From positions 2,118,001 to 2,182,000 of the forward strand of contig NZ_CP061813.1 of NCBI RefSeq assembly GCF_014784055.1: 64,000 bases of DNA, read 5' to 3'. Made by a program: the position numbers and the translations under genes. Under the pieces are notes generated by a model, which saw only the letters and a program-made list of their open reading frames with translations, did not search any database and had not been told where the DNA came from. Of the stretch, positions 52,176-61,683 are shown in pieces; the first letter of the stretch is position 1; every line of letters starts with the position of its first letter. Source of the stretch: Polaribacter haliotis (GTDB lineage: Bacteria > Bacteroidota > Bacteroidia > Flavobacteriales > Flavobacteriaceae).

Positions 52176-52562
52176 ATGAAAACTATAGAAATTAATAAAA
52201 AAGGAAATTGGGATTCTTTTTGGACAGATGAATTAAAAGAAGCGCTAAAAATTGCAGAAAATAACGAAGTTGTTGGCGAACAATTATTATTAGAAACCGA
52301 TACTTTTAAAGTTTGGAACATTCAATTATTGGCAGGAAAATCTTTACCTTTTCACAAACATTCCAAACCGTATTTTTATACAGCAATTACTGCTGGAAAA
52401 TCAAGATCTTTTTATAGTGATGGAAGAATAGATGAAACAGCATATAAAAAAAACGACGTTAGTTACTTTAACGATTTAAACGAAAGTAATTACTTTATAC
52501 ACAATTTAGAAAACATTGGTACATCTACATTACTATTTACCACTGTAGAATTTAAAAAATAA
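52176..52562 (+). CDS. small cupin-fold protein
   Basis: A 128-residue cytoplasmic protein with a single cupin barrel. The metal-binding strand is S-L-P-F-H-K-H-S-K-P near residue 60, with a later F-I-H-N-L near 108. The N-terminus is helical. It could be a small-molecule sensor or isomerase; no specific reaction is visible. It stands 5 bases before the alkene reductase start, so the two are probably translated together. Confidence 0.75.
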   Translation: MKTIEINKKGNWDSFWTDELKEALKIAENNEVVGEQLLLETDTFKVWNIQLLAGKSLPFHKHSKPYFYTAITAGKSRSFYSDGRIDETAYKKNDVSYFNDLNESNYFIHNLENIGTSTLLFTTVEFKK

Positions 52563-52567
52563 TAATT

Positions 52568-53674
52568 ATGAAAAATACACTTTTTACTCCTTATAACATG
52601 AACGGAATTTCTTTAGAAAACCGTTTTTTAATGGCACCAATGACACGTTCTAGAGCAACTCAACCTGGTGATGTTCCTAATAAATTAATGGCAGAATATT
52701 ATGGCCAAAGAGCATCTGCAGGAATTATAATTACAGAAGCAACACAAGTTTCTATGCAAGGAATGGGCTATGCAAAAACACCAGGAATTTACACACAGGA
52801 ACAAATTGAAGGCTGGAAATTAGTAACAGACGAAGTACATAAAAAAGGAAGTAAAATCTTTTTACAATTATGGCATGTTGGTCGTGTTTCGAGTTCTAAA
52901 GTAAATGGTTTACAACCAATTGCGCCTTCTGCAAAAATTGCAAAAGAAACAACTGTTTATATTTTTGATGGAGCTCCAAATGGAGATGCAACTTTTGTTC
53001 CTGTGGAAGAACCAAGAGAAATGACGCAAGAAGACATCAACCAAGTGATTGAAGAATTTAGAATTGGTGCAAAAAATGCCATTGAAGCAGGTTTTGATGG
53101 TGTAGAAATTCACGGAGCAAATGGCTATTTAATAGACCAATTTTTACGAAGTAATTCTAACGAAAGAACTGACAATTATGGAGGAAGCAAAGAAAACAGA
53201 GTCCGTATTTTAACTGAAATTACAGAAGCTGTTGCAAAAGAAGTAGGCACAGAAAAAACAGGTGTTCGTTTATCTCCTTTTATCAGTTTTAAAGATATGA
53301 CTGACCCAGAAATTTTAGAAACCATACAAATTGCAGCAAAAGAATTAGAAAGTATTGGTGTTACTTATATACATTTGTGTGAAGCAGATTGGGCAGATGC
53401 TCCTGAAATTCCGAATGATTTTCGAGTTCAATTAAGAGAAAATTTCAGCAAAACAATTATTGCAACAGGAAACAAAACTCCAGAACAAGCAAACGATTTA
53501 TTAGGTAATAATTCAGTTGATTTAGTTGGTTTTGGTAGAAAATTTTTAACAAATCCAGATTATCCAAAACGTGTAGAATTAAATGCTGAAATGAATGAAA
53601 TTAGCGATAACCACACTTTATTTGGCGGAGGAACTGCAAGAGGTTACACAGATTATCCTTTTTTAGAAGTATAA
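52568..53674 (+). CDS. alkene reductase, Old Yellow Enzyme family (NemA-like)
   Basis: A 368-residue FMN enzyme that reduces activated C=C bonds of enals, enones or nitro compounds with NAD(P)H. FMN-site residues appear in F-L-M-A-P-M-T-R-S-R-A and L-W-H-V-G-R; the substrate-anion pair is H-x-x-N in E-I-H-G-A-N-G-Y-L-I-D-Q-F. The C-terminus has V-G-F-G-R-K-F-L-T-N-P-D. Often a detoxification enzyme; here it is tied to a deacetylase and a cupin under an AraC regulator, so a catabolic use is equally open. A terminator follows. Confidence 0.93.
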   Translation: MKNTLFTPYNMNGISLENRFLMAPMTRSRATQPGDVPNKLMAEYYGQRASAGIIITEATQVSMQGMGYAKTPGIYTQEQIEGWKLVTDEVHKKGSKIFLQLWHVGRVSSSKVNGLQPIAPSAKIAKETTVYIFDGAPNGDATFVPVEEPREMTQEDINQVIEEFRIGAKNAIEAGFDGVEIHGANGYLIDQFLRSNSNERTDNYGGSKENRVRILTEITEAVAKEVGTEKTGVRLSPFISFKDMTDPEILETIQIAAKELESIGVTYIHLCEADWADAPEIPNDFRVQLRENFSKTIIATGNKTPEQANDLLGNNSVDLVGFGRKFLTNPDYPKRVELNAEMNEISDNHTLFGGGTARGYTDYPFLEV

Positions 53675-53746
53675 TTAGTATATGATAAAAGAATGAAATT
53701 TTGATAAAATTAGCTTTTTTTGCTAATTTTAGTTAAAAAACAAAAG

Positions 53747-53783
53747 AAAAAGAGTCATTTTTAGTTTAAATGGCTCTTTTTTT
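53747..53783 (+). terminator. terminator after the alkene reductase gene
   Basis: AAAAAGAGTCATTT and AAATGGCTCTTTTT arms with a 7-base loop and a T run. A further AAAATTAGC/GCTAATTTT hairpin lies just upstream at 53706-53731. Confidence 0.85.
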
Positions 53784-53986
53784 CGTATATTGAAATTTCA
53801 TGAAGAACAGAAAAAGTTATTATATTTCCGCTATCGATTTTACAGTTCCAAAAAATCAATTTCTTCAATTTATTTCTTCCGTTTTCTAATATAGTAGAAG
53901 CATCGCTTTTTTAGCAAATACCATTTAAGAGATTTTTCTCTTTAGGATTACCATTTTTAATTAATAAAAAATATCAAAAATTATAT
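53784..53986. other. leader region of the sigma factor gene
   Basis: Between the terminator and the sigma factor start I see no supported gene. A 29-codon ATG-to-TAA frame (53800-53889) is present but has no further support. The AT-rich stretch next to 53987 probably holds the promoter; I cannot pick a clear consensus. Confidence 0.5.
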
Positions 53987-54850
53987 ATGAGACAACTTAA
54001 AATTGTAAAGCAAGTAACCAATCGTGACGCAAAATCTTTAGAAAAATATTTTCAAGAAATTAGTAAAATTGGGTTAATTACTGCAGATGAAGAAGTAGAG
54101 TTGGCTTTGAAAATTAAAAAAGGGGATGAAAGAGCTTTAAATACACTTGTAAGCGCAAATTTAAGATTTGTTGTTTCTGTTGCAAAACAATATCAAGGAC
54201 AAGGTTTAAAATTATCCGATTTAATAAATGAAGGAAATTTAGGTTTGGTAAAAGCAGCGAAACGTTTTGATGAAACCAGAGGTTTTAAATTTATTTCTTA
54301 TGCTGTTTGGTGGATTCGTCAATCGATAATGTCTGCACTTGCAGAACAATCTAGAATTGTTCGTTTGCCTTTGAACAAAATTGGAAGTATTAGTAAAATA
54401 AAAAAAATTTACGCAAGGTTAGAACAAGATGAGCAACGCATACCAACACATAAAGAAATTGCCAAGCAATTAGATATGTCTGAGACTGAAGTTGCACAAT
54501 CCATGAAAAATTCTGGACGACACATTTCTATGGATGCACCATTTAAAGAAGGCGAAGATTCTAATTTATACAACGTTTTACAATCGGACGAATCTCCAAG
54601 GCCAGATAATGGTTTAATGAAACAATCTTTATCGATAGAAATTGATAGAGCTTTAGATACTTTGTCTATGAAAGAAGCAAAGGTTATAAAAATGTTTTAT
54701 GGAATTGGAAATGAGACAGCTTCGAGTTTATCGGAAATAGGAGAAAGATTCGATTTATCTAGAGAAAGAGTTCGTCAAGTAAAACAACGCGCTTTAAATC
54801 GCTTAAAATCGAAATCTAAAGGACATATGTTAAGAACCTATTTAGGATAA
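53987..54850 (+). CDS. RpoD/SigA-family sigma factor (possibly a secondary paralogue)
   Basis: A 287-residue sigma-70 without region 1.1, as usual for Bacteroidota. Region 1.2 is near residue 18 (L-E-K-Y-F-Q-E-I), region 2 about 55-125 (N-L-R-F-V-V-S-V-A-K, D-L-I-N-E-G-N-L-G-L, R-G-F-K-F-I-S-Y-A-V-W-W-I-R-Q), region 3 about 130-205, region 4 about 225-285 (L-S-E-I-G-E-R-F-D-L-S-R-E-R-V-R-Q-V). The end ...L-R-T-Y-L-G is family-typical. Regions 3 and 4 look more divergent than the main flavobacterial RpoD as I recall it, so this may be a second copy. Confidence 0.88.
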   Translation: MRQLKIVKQVTNRDAKSLEKYFQEISKIGLITADEEVELALKIKKGDERALNTLVSANLRFVVSVAKQYQGQGLKLSDLINEGNLGLVKAAKRFDETRGFKFISYAVWWIRQSIMSALAEQSRIVRLPLNKIGSISKIKKIYARLEQDEQRIPTHKEIAKQLDMSETEVAQSMKNSGRHISMDAPFKEGEDSNLYNVLQSDESPRPDNGLMKQSLSIEIDRALDTLSMKEAKVIKMFYGIGNETASSLSEIGERFDLSRERVRQVKQRALNRLKSKSKGHMLRTYLG

Positions 54851-54854
54851 AATT

Positions 54855-54890
54855 AAAAAAAAGCGAATCTTACGATTCGCTTTTTTTTTA
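54855..54890. terminator. bidirectional terminator after the sigma factor gene
   Basis: AAAAAAAAGCGAATC, TTAC loop, GATTCGCTTTTTTTT. It stands between convergent genes and its T tract includes the stop codon of the HMA gene. Confidence 0.92.
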
Positions 54891-55154
54891 TGATTCAATT
54901 CGACCAACTGCACAACTAACAAAAGATTTTGCTTTCTGTACAATGGTATTTTTATCTCCCACTTCTGGGTAACCTAGTTTAGATAACTTTTCTTTTATTT
55001 TCTCTAAATTTTCATTTTCAGATGTAATGGAAACGATTGATTTTTCTACATCAACATTTACTTCATTAACACCATTTAAACCTAACAATCCTTTTTTAAT
55101 TGTGGAAGCACAACCACCGCATTTTAAGTTTTCTATTTGAATATTTATTGTCAT
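54888..55154 (-). CDS. heavy-metal-associated domain protein (copper chaperone-like)
   Basis: An 88-residue cytoplasmic HMA fold. The metal loop is L-K-C-G-G-C-A near residue 12; a further Cys occurs at V-S-C-A-V-G near the end. ATG 55154 gives the family start (M-T-I-N-I-Q-I-E). It directly follows the rhodanese lipoprotein gene with 5 bases between, at the end of a sulfur-related group, so its cargo might be copper or a thiol partner rather than plain copper export. Confidence 0.85.
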   Translation of the reverse strand: MTINIQIENLKCGGCASTIKKGLLGLNGVNEVNVDVEKSIVSITSENENLEKIKEKLSKLGYPEVGDKNTIVQKAKSFVSCAVGRIES

Positions 55155-55159
55155 AATTT

Positions 55160-55525
55160 CTAATTTTCTTTTTTCCATTGGTTGTAACCACCAGAAATAT
55201 TTATTACATCATATCCTTTTTCTTGCAAAATTTTACTAGCTTTTCCACTCCTATTTCCACTTCTGCAAACCAAATAAACTGGTTTCGATTTTTCTAATCG
55301 ATTCATTGCTTTTTCGGTAAAATCATCATCAAAATAATTGGCAAAAATGGCAGTTTCTATAGTACCTTCTTTTATTTCTTTCGGAGATCTCACATCCATT
55401 AATTGAATATTTTCTTTCGCTAAAAGTGTTTTTAATTCTTTCGTAGAAATGGTTTTAATTTCTTTTTGAGAATCGCAACTTGTAAAAAATGTTCCAACTA
55501 AAAATAAAAAGATAAACTTCTTCAT
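55160..55525 (-). CDS. rhodanese-like lipoprotein
   Basis: A 121-residue single-domain rhodanese exported as a lipoprotein: signal to G-T-F-F-T-S-C, lipid Cys at about residue 17. The active-site loop is V-C-R-S-G-N-R-S-G-K, with the catalytic Cys. L-M-D-V-R-S-P-K-E is the CH2A-like motif. It would move sulfane sulfur at the periplasmic side. It starts 5 bases after the MBL-rhodanese stop. Confidence 0.88.
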   Translation of the reverse strand: MKKFIFLFLVGTFFTSCDSQKEIKTISTKELKTLLAKENIQLMDVRSPKEIKEGTIETAIFANYFDDDFTEKAMNRLEKSKPVYLVCRSGNRSGKASKILQEKGYDVINISGGYNQWKKEN

Positions 55526-55530
55526 ATTCT

Positions 55531-56937
55531 TTACTTTAAAGTGGAAGGACAAACTGCTGCTGTTCTTTCGATATTCGTTTTTCTAATTGCTGCATAACCT
55601 CCTGCAACATCAATTACGTTATGAAACCCTCTTGCTTTTAAAATAGAAGCTGCAATTACAGAACGATAACCTCCTGCACAATGCACATAGAAATTTCCTT
55701 TTTTTGGAAATTCAGAAATATGTGAGTTTAAGAAATCTAAAGGTGTGCTTTCTGCTACTTTTATATGATCGCTTGCAAATTCTCCAGGTTTTCTTACATC
55801 AAAAACAGGAACATCTAGTTTTATTTTTTCCTCTAAAGTGTCTGCAGAAATAGACTCTAAAGTATCTATTTCTTTATCGGCTTTTTTCCAAGCATTAAAG
55901 CTTCCTTCTAAATAACCAATTACATTATCGAAACCAACTCTCGATAATCTGGTAATTACTTCTTCTTCTCTTCCACTTTCGCAAACTAATAAAATTGGTT
56001 GTTTAATATCTTTAATTAATGCGCCAACCCAAGGTGCAAAACCGCCATCAACACCAATAAAAATAGATTGTGGAATAAAACCTTTTATAAATTCTGTTTG
56101 ATGTCTTACATCTAAAATAATAGCATTTGTTCCGTTTGCAACGATTTCAAATTCTTTTACAGATAAAGGTTTTGTGCTATTCTCTATTACATCATCTATA
56201 TCTTTATAACCTTCTTTATTCAGTTTTACATTTAAAGGAAAATAAGCTGGAGGTGGTAATAAACCATCTGTAACTTCTTTTATAAATTCCTCTTTAGACA
56301 TATCTGCCCTTAATGCATAATTGGTTTTTTTCTGTTCGCCAATTGTACCCACAGTTTCCTTACTTAAATTTTTACCACATGCAGATCCTGCTCCATGAGC
56401 TGGATAAACAATAACATTATCTGCCAATGGCATTACTTTATTTCGTAAACTGTCAAATAAATAACCTGCTAGATCTTCTTGTGTAAGGTCTCCTTTTTGT
56501 GCTAAATCTGGTCTTCCAACATCTCCTAAAAACAAAGTGTCTCCACTAAAAATTGCATGGTTTGTTCCGTTTTTGTCTTTTAACAAATAACAAGAACTTT
56601 CCATGGTATGTCCAGGTGTATGCAATAAAGTTATACTAATGTCTCCAACTTTAAAAACTTGATTGTCTTCAGCTATAATCGAATCGAAATTTGTTTTTGC
56701 TGAAGGACCAAAAACAATTTTTGCATCTGTTTTTTCTGCTAAAGTTACGTGCCCGCTAACAAAATCTGCATGGAAATGCGTTTCAAAAATATATTTGATT
56801 TTTGCATTATTTTTAGCTGCTTTATCTATATAAACTTGCACTTCTCTTAATGGATCTATAATTGCAACTTCTCCATTACTTTCTATATAATAAGCACCTT
56901 GTGCCAAACAACCTGTATATATTTGTTCTATAATCAT
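55531..56937 (-). CDS. MBL-fold hydrolase fused to two rhodanese domains (persulfide dioxygenase-like)
   Basis: A 468-residue fusion. The metallo-beta-lactamase part (about 1-235) has T-H-F-H-A-D-F-V-S-G-H, H-T-P-G-H-T, F-S-G-D-T-L-F-L-G-D-V-G-R-P-D and Y-P-A-H-G-A-G-S, the pattern of ETHE1/persulfide dioxygenases. Two rhodanese domains follow: about 255-350, with L-V-C-E-S-G-R, and about 365-460, with V-H-C-A-G-G-Y-R-S. The protein would oxidise glutathione-type persulfide and shuttle sulfur. It lies in the group SulP, this gene, rhodanese, HMA, all on one strand. Confidence 0.9.
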   Translation of the reverse strand: MIIEQIYTGCLAQGAYYIESNGEVAIIDPLREVQVYIDKAAKNNAKIKYIFETHFHADFVSGHVTLAEKTDAKIVFGPSAKTNFDSIIAEDNQVFKVGDISITLLHTPGHTMESSCYLLKDKNGTNHAIFSGDTLFLGDVGRPDLAQKGDLTQEDLAGYLFDSLRNKVMPLADNVIVYPAHGAGSACGKNLSKETVGTIGEQKKTNYALRADMSKEEFIKEVTDGLLPPPAYFPLNVKLNKEGYKDIDDVIENSTKPLSVKEFEIVANGTNAIILDVRHQTEFIKGFIPQSIFIGVDGGFAPWVGALIKDIKQPILLVCESGREEEVITRLSRVGFDNVIGYLEGSFNAWKKADKEIDTLESISADTLEEKIKLDVPVFDVRKPGEFASDHIKVAESTPLDFLNSHISEFPKKGNFYVHCAGGYRSVIAASILKARGFHNVIDVAGGYAAIRKTNIERTAAVCPSTLK

Positions 56938-57017
56938 GTTTTGTATATCTTCTTACAAACCTCTAAATAACAAAAGAAAAACGTTTCTTCAAATGATATT
57001 TATCAGCCATTATATTT

Positions 57018-58745
57018 TTATTTATATGCTTGATGAATGTATTTTGCGTATTTTTCTTGATGTTTCCTATCGCCTGTTTTATGGAATTTTACAGCTTGAT
57101 TTGCTCTCATAAAGAAATGGTTGATATTTATAATATCTAACATTCCACTTCTAAATAAATCGTCTCTTACTGGGCCTTTTACTCCAGCGAAATAAAAGGT
57201 AACTCCTTTCTTCTTGTAAAATCGTACACGTTCTTTTAGCATTTCTACTCCAGTACTATCTACTCTATTTATACTCTCTGCATCTAGAACTATCAATTTT
57301 AATGCCGTTCCTTTTTTTGTTGCCATTTCATCTAAATTATCTCTAAAATAACTAGAATTGGCATAAAATAATTGAGCATCGAATCTAAAAACTAAGACGT
57401 CTTCTTCTATAATAACTTCTTCGAATCTATTTTTATTTCTATAAAAATTAGAGTTTGGTACTTTTCCTAATTCAGTAACATAAGGTCTAGAAGTTCTAAA
57501 TATTAAAATAATTAAAGACAAGCCTACACCAACTATAATTCCGTATTCAATACCAAATACTAATGTTGATAAAAAGGTTGCTAACATTAACCAGAAATCT
57601 AAAATATTTGCTTTCCATAAAAAAGTAGCTTCTTTGAAATTAATCAAACCGAAAACTGCCACAATAATAATTGCTGCTAAAACTGTTTTAGGTAAATGAT
57701 AAAATAATGGTGTTAAAAATAACAATGTAATTACAACCATTGCAACAGAAATTAAAGCGGCCATTCCTGTTCTTGCACCACTTTCTTGGTTGATGGCAGA
57801 ACGTGAAAAACTCGATGTTGTAGGATAGGCCTTAAACAAAGAACCAAACATATTACTTAATCCTAAAGCAATTAATTCTTGATTTGGCCTTACCCGATAT
57901 TCGTCTTGTTTGGCTTCTAAGGATTTTCCGATGGAAATTGTTTCTAAATACCCAACCATAACCAAGGTTAGTGCAATTGGTAGCAATTCTCTAATTTGTT
58001 CTAAATCGAATGTTGGAATACTAAAACTTGGTAATCCTGAAGGAATGTCTTTTACAATAGCAACATTATTTATAGAATTTCCAAAGAATTTCATCACTAA
58101 AATCCCAAAAACAACTACAATTAACGCATTTGGTATTTTTTTATTTATCTTTCTAAAAAAGATAATTACTGCTACAGAAATCAAACCTATAATGGTTGTA
58201 TGGGTATTATATGCTGAAAATTGTAAACAAATATCTTCCAAAATTACATGTACTTGATCGCTTTGTACAAAATCTACTCCTAATAAATTCCGAAATTGAT
58301 TGAGTCCTATTATTAATGCAACTGCAGATGTAAATCCAGTAATAACGGGTTTAGAAAGGAAGTTTACAATAAACCCCAAGCTAAAAATCCCCATAATAAA
58401 TTGAATAGTTCCGACTAATAAAGCCAATAAAATTGCAATGGAAATATAACTTTCGGAACCTGCCAAAGCCAATGTAGAAACTCCTGTAGCAACAATTAAA
58501 GAATCCATGGCTACAGGACCAATTGCAACTTGTCTTGACGAGCCAAAAATAGCGTACATTACTTGTGGTACTAAAGCACAATATAAACCGTAAATTGGTG
58601 GTAAACCTGCAATTAATGCGTATGCGATTCCTTGTGGAATAAGAATAATACCAACAGTAATACCTGCAATTAAATCTCCCTTAAAGAGCGATTTATTGTA
58701 GTTTGGTAACCATTCTAAAATTGGTATTACTTTTTTTATATTCAT
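57018..58745 (-). CDS. SulP family anion transporter with STAS domain
   Basis: A 575-residue inner-membrane transporter with 12 to 14 helices (about 1-425) and a C-terminal STAS domain (about 440-560; V-D-S-T-G-V-E-M-L near 510). Signature P-P-I-Y-G-L-Y-C-A-L is near residue 50 and T-T-S-S-F-S-R-S-A near 305. Sulfate or bicarbonate are usual substrates; the downstream persulfide genes favour a sulfur oxyanion, perhaps export of oxidised sulfur. It starts 3 bases after ruvB. Confidence 0.92.
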   Translation of the reverse strand: MNIKKVIPILEWLPNYNKSLFKGDLIAGITVGIILIPQGIAYALIAGLPPIYGLYCALVPQVMYAIFGSSRQVAIGPVAMDSLIVATGVSTLALAGSESYISIAILLALLVGTIQFIMGIFSLGFIVNFLSKPVITGFTSAVALIIGLNQFRNLLGVDFVQSDQVHVILEDICLQFSAYNTHTTIIGLISVAVIIFFRKINKKIPNALIVVVFGILVMKFFGNSINNVAIVKDIPSGLPSFSIPTFDLEQIRELLPIALTLVMVGYLETISIGKSLEAKQDEYRVRPNQELIALGLSNMFGSLFKAYPTTSSFSRSAINQESGARTGMAALISVAMVVITLLFLTPLFYHLPKTVLAAIIIVAVFGLINFKEATFLWKANILDFWLMLATFLSTLVFGIEYGIIVGVGLSLIILIFRTSRPYVTELGKVPNSNFYRNKNRFEEVIIEEDVLVFRFDAQLFYANSSYFRDNLDEMATKKGTALKLIVLDAESINRVDSTGVEMLKERVRFYKKKGVTFYFAGVKGPVRDDLFRSGMLDIININHFFMRANQAVKFHKTGDRKHQEKYAKYIHQAYK

Positions 58746-58748
58746 AAA

Positions 58749-59771
58749 TCAGAACAATTCTCCTTGACTTCTTCCTTTTACTCTTCCTAAATGTTTATAG
58801 GCTAATTCTGTAACTTCTCTTCCTCTAGGAGTTCTCATGATAAAACCTTGCTGAATTAAGAAAGGTTCATATACTTCTTCTATTGTTTCTATATTTTCAC
58901 TAACTGCTGTTGCAATTGTACTAATACCTACTGGTCCTCCTTTAAATTTATCAATTATAGTAACCAAGATTTTATTGTCCATTTCATCTAAACCATGTGC
59001 ATCTACATTTAATGCTTTTAACGCATATTGTGCGATTTCGATGGTAATACTTCCATTTCCTTTTATCTGTGCAAAATCACGTACTCTTCTTAATAATGCG
59101 TTTGCAATTCTTGGTGTTCCTCTACTTCTTCCTGCAATTTCAATGGCACCTTCCATAGAAATAGGAACTCCCAAAATAGTTGCACTTCTTTGAATAATCG
59201 TGGTTAAAAGTTCAGTTGAATAATAATGTAATCTGCTGTTTATTCCAAAACGAGCTCTCATTGGAGCTGTTAATAATCCAGATCTTGTAGTCGCTCCAAT
59301 TAATGTGAATGGTTCTAAATTAATTTGTACTGTTCTGGCATTTGGGCCAGATTCAATCATAATATCTATCTTATAATCTTCCATTGCAGAATATAAATAT
59401 TCTTCTACAATTGGACTTAATCTATGAATTTCATCAATAAAGAGAACATCACGTTCATCTAAATTGGTTAACAAACCTGCTAAGTCTCCTGGTTTGTCTA
59501 AAACTGGACCAGAGGTTACTTTTATACCAACTTCTAATTCATTAGCTAAAATATGTGCTAATGTAGTTTTCCCTAAACCTGGGGGTCCATGGAATAAGGT
59601 ATGGTCTAAAGCTTCACCTCTTTGGTTGGCAGCTTCTACGAAAATTTTTAAGTTATCAATTGCTTGGTCTTGTCCTGAAAAATCTTCAAATGAAAGTGGA
59701 CGTAATTTTTTTTCTACGTCTAAATCTTCGTTTGATAAATTGTCGTTTTCAGGATTTAAGTTTTCGTTCAT
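58749..59771 (-). CDS. ruvB: Holliday junction branch migration ATPase RuvB
   Basis: A 340-residue AAA+ motor. Walker A G-P-P-G-L-G-K-T is near residue 62, Walker [10 protein letters not shown] near 110, sensor 1 A-T-T-R-S-G near 158, and the winged-helix R-T-P-R-G-R near 315. The N-terminal [11 protein letters not shown] is diagnostic. The SulP gene follows after 3 bases, so transcription is probably continuous. It is separated from the cox genes by a terminator. Confidence 0.97.
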   Translation of the reverse strand: MNENLNPENDNLSNEDLDVEKKLRPLSFEDFSGQDQAIDNLKIFVEAANQRGEALDHTLFHGPPGLGKTTLAHILANELEVGIKVTSGPVLDKPGDLAGLLTNLDERDVLFIDEIHRLSPIVEEYLYSAMEDYKIDIMIESGPNARTVQINLEPFTLIGATTRSGLLTAPMRARFGINSRLHYYSTELLTTIIQRSATILGVPISMEGAIEIAGRSRGTPRIANALLRRVRDFAQIKGNGSITIEIAQYALKALNVDAHGLDEMDNKILVTIIDKFKGGPVGISTIATAVSENIETIEEVYEPFLIQQGFIMRTPRGREVTELAYKHLGRVKGRSQGELF

Positions 59772-59821
59772 AAAAACAAAGATAATAGAATTTAAGATGA
59801 TAAAAGAATGTTCTGTAAAGC

Positions 59822-59853
59822 AAAAAACCTTTCCAAATTGGAAAGGTTTTTTT
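59822..59853 (-). terminator. terminator of the act-cox operon
   Basis: AAAAAACCTTTCC, AAATT loop, GGAAAGGTTTTTT, symmetric in both strands, placed 16 bases after the coxA stop. Confidence 0.9.
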
Positions 59854-59868
59854 TAAATATTTTATTTA

Positions 59869-61650
59869 TTATGAAGGCTCTTCTCCATCTAATAAAGGTG
59901 TTGTTTGCAAAACAAAGTCTTTACCATGTAAATAATCGCTATCATCGTCATTTGCATCTACACGTTTACTATAATCGTAAGCCCATCTGTGAACTTCTGG
60001 TAATTTACCAGGCCAGTTTCCATGAATATGTTCTACTGGAGTTGTCCATTCTAATGTGTTAGACTTCCAAGGGTTTTGCGTTGCTTTTTGTCCTCTGTAG
60101 ATAGAGATGAAGAAGTTTGCTAAAAATATAATTTGAGCTAAACCTCCAACTAATGCAAAAATTGTAATTACCACATTAATATCCGCTAAATCGTCGAACA
60201 TTGGAAAATTTGTATTCGTATAATATCTTCTTGGTAAACCTGCTAAACCAATAAAGTGCATTGGCCAGAAAACTCCGTAAGCACAAATAATACTTAACCA
60301 GAAATGCCAATAACCCATTGTTTTATTCATCATTCTACCATACATTTTTGGGAACCAGTGATACACACCAGCAAACATTCCAAAAATTGCAGAAACTCCC
60401 ATTACTAAGTGAAAATGTGCTACTACAAAATAAGTATCGTGAATTGCTATATCTAAAGCAGAATCTCCTAAAACCAATCCTGTTAAACCTCCTGTTACAA
60501 AAGTTGAAACCAGACCAATTGAGAATAACATTGCAGGATTCAGTTGCAAGTTACCTTTCCAAAGAGTAGTTATATAATTAAATGCTTTTACTGCGGATGG
60601 AATTGCAATTAATAGTGTTGTAAATGTAAATACAGATCCTAAGAAAGGATTCATTCCTGAAATAAACATATGGTGCCCCCAAACTATTGTCGATAAAAAT
60701 GCAATTGCCATAATAGAACCAATCATCGCTCTATAACCAAAAATTGGTTTTCTAGAGTTTGTTGAGATTATTTCTGAGGTAATACCTAATGCTGGTAATA
60801 ATACAATATATACTTCTGGGTGACCTAAGAACCAAAATAAGTGTTCAAACAATACTGGAGATCCACCTTGGTAATGTAAAACCTCACCAGAAATAAATAT
60901 ATCTGATAAGTAGAAAGAAGTTCCAAAACTTCTATCGAAAATTAATAATAATGCAGCAGATAATAATACTGGAAAAGAAACTACACCAATAATTGCAGTA
61001 ATAAAGAATGCCCAAATTGTTAATGGCAATCTTGTCATTTTCATTCCTTTTGTACGTAAATTAAATACAGTAACAATGTAATTTAAAGATCCTATTAAAG
61101 AGGAAGCAATAAATATTGCCATAGATACCAACCATAAAGTCATACCTGCTCCAGAACCAGGAATTGCTTGTGGCAATGCACTTAATGGAGGATAAATTGT
61201 CCAACCTGCAGATGCTGGTCCAGCTTCTACAAATAGAGAAATAACCATTATTATACTAGATATAAAAAATAACCAGTAAGAAATCATGTTTAAGAAACCA
61301 GAAGCCATATCTCTTGCTCCAATTTGCAATGGAATTAATAAGTTCGAAAAAGTACCACTTAAACCTGCAGTTAGAACGAAAAACACCATTATTGTACCAT
61401 GGATTGTTACCAATGCCAAATACATATCTGGGTTCATTATCCCATCTGTTTGGTGTGGTCCTAGAAATGCTTCAACTATTGAAAACGATTTCTCTGGCCA
61501 TGCAATTTGAATACGGAATAACATAGACATTAATACACCAATAATTCCCATAAACATACCAGTTACCAAGAACTGCTTAGAAATCATTTTATGGTCTTGA
61601 CTAAAAATGTATTTTGTTACAAATGTTTCTTTATGATGATGATCTGACAT
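59869..61650 (-). CDS. coxA: cytochrome c oxidase subunit I
   Basis: A 593-residue haem-copper oxidase core with 12 helices. Binding residues are seen in W-F-L-G-H-P-E-V-Y-I (CuB His and cross-linked Tyr), V-W-G-H-H-M-F (CuB His pair), and H-D-T-Y-F-V-V-A-H-F-H-L-V (haem ligands). The E of G-H-P-E and the K-channel region mark an A-type oxidase. Last gene of the actF-coxB-coxA part of the respiratory operon, coupling cytochrome c oxidation to proton pumping. Confidence 0.97.
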   Translation of the reverse strand: MSDHHHKETFVTKYIFSQDHKMISKQFLVTGMFMGIIGVLMSMLFRIQIAWPEKSFSIVEAFLGPHQTDGIMNPDMYLALVTIHGTIMVFFVLTAGLSGTFSNLLIPLQIGARDMASGFLNMISYWLFFISSIIMVISLFVEAGPASAGWTIYPPLSALPQAIPGSGAGMTLWLVSMAIFIASSLIGSLNYIVTVFNLRTKGMKMTRLPLTIWAFFITAIIGVVSFPVLLSAALLLIFDRSFGTSFYLSDIFISGEVLHYQGGSPVLFEHLFWFLGHPEVYIVLLPALGITSEIISTNSRKPIFGYRAMIGSIMAIAFLSTIVWGHHMFISGMNPFLGSVFTFTTLLIAIPSAVKAFNYITTLWKGNLQLNPAMLFSIGLVSTFVTGGLTGLVLGDSALDIAIHDTYFVVAHFHLVMGVSAIFGMFAGVYHWFPKMYGRMMNKTMGYWHFWLSIICAYGVFWPMHFIGLAGLPRRYYTNTNFPMFDDLADINVVITIFALVGGLAQIIFLANFFISIYRGQKATQNPWKSNTLEWTTPVEHIHGNWPGKLPEVHRWAYDYSKRVDANDDDSDYLHGKDFVLQTTPLLDGEEPS

Positions 61651-61683
61651 AATCTTATAATTTGTAGTATCTTTTTAACTAAT

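Noticed and set aside
53800..53889. 29-codon ATG-to-TAA frame ahead of the sigma factor gene
   Set aside because: No promoter consensus, no recognisable motif, and composition typical of AT-rich leader DNA; frames this short are expected by chance.
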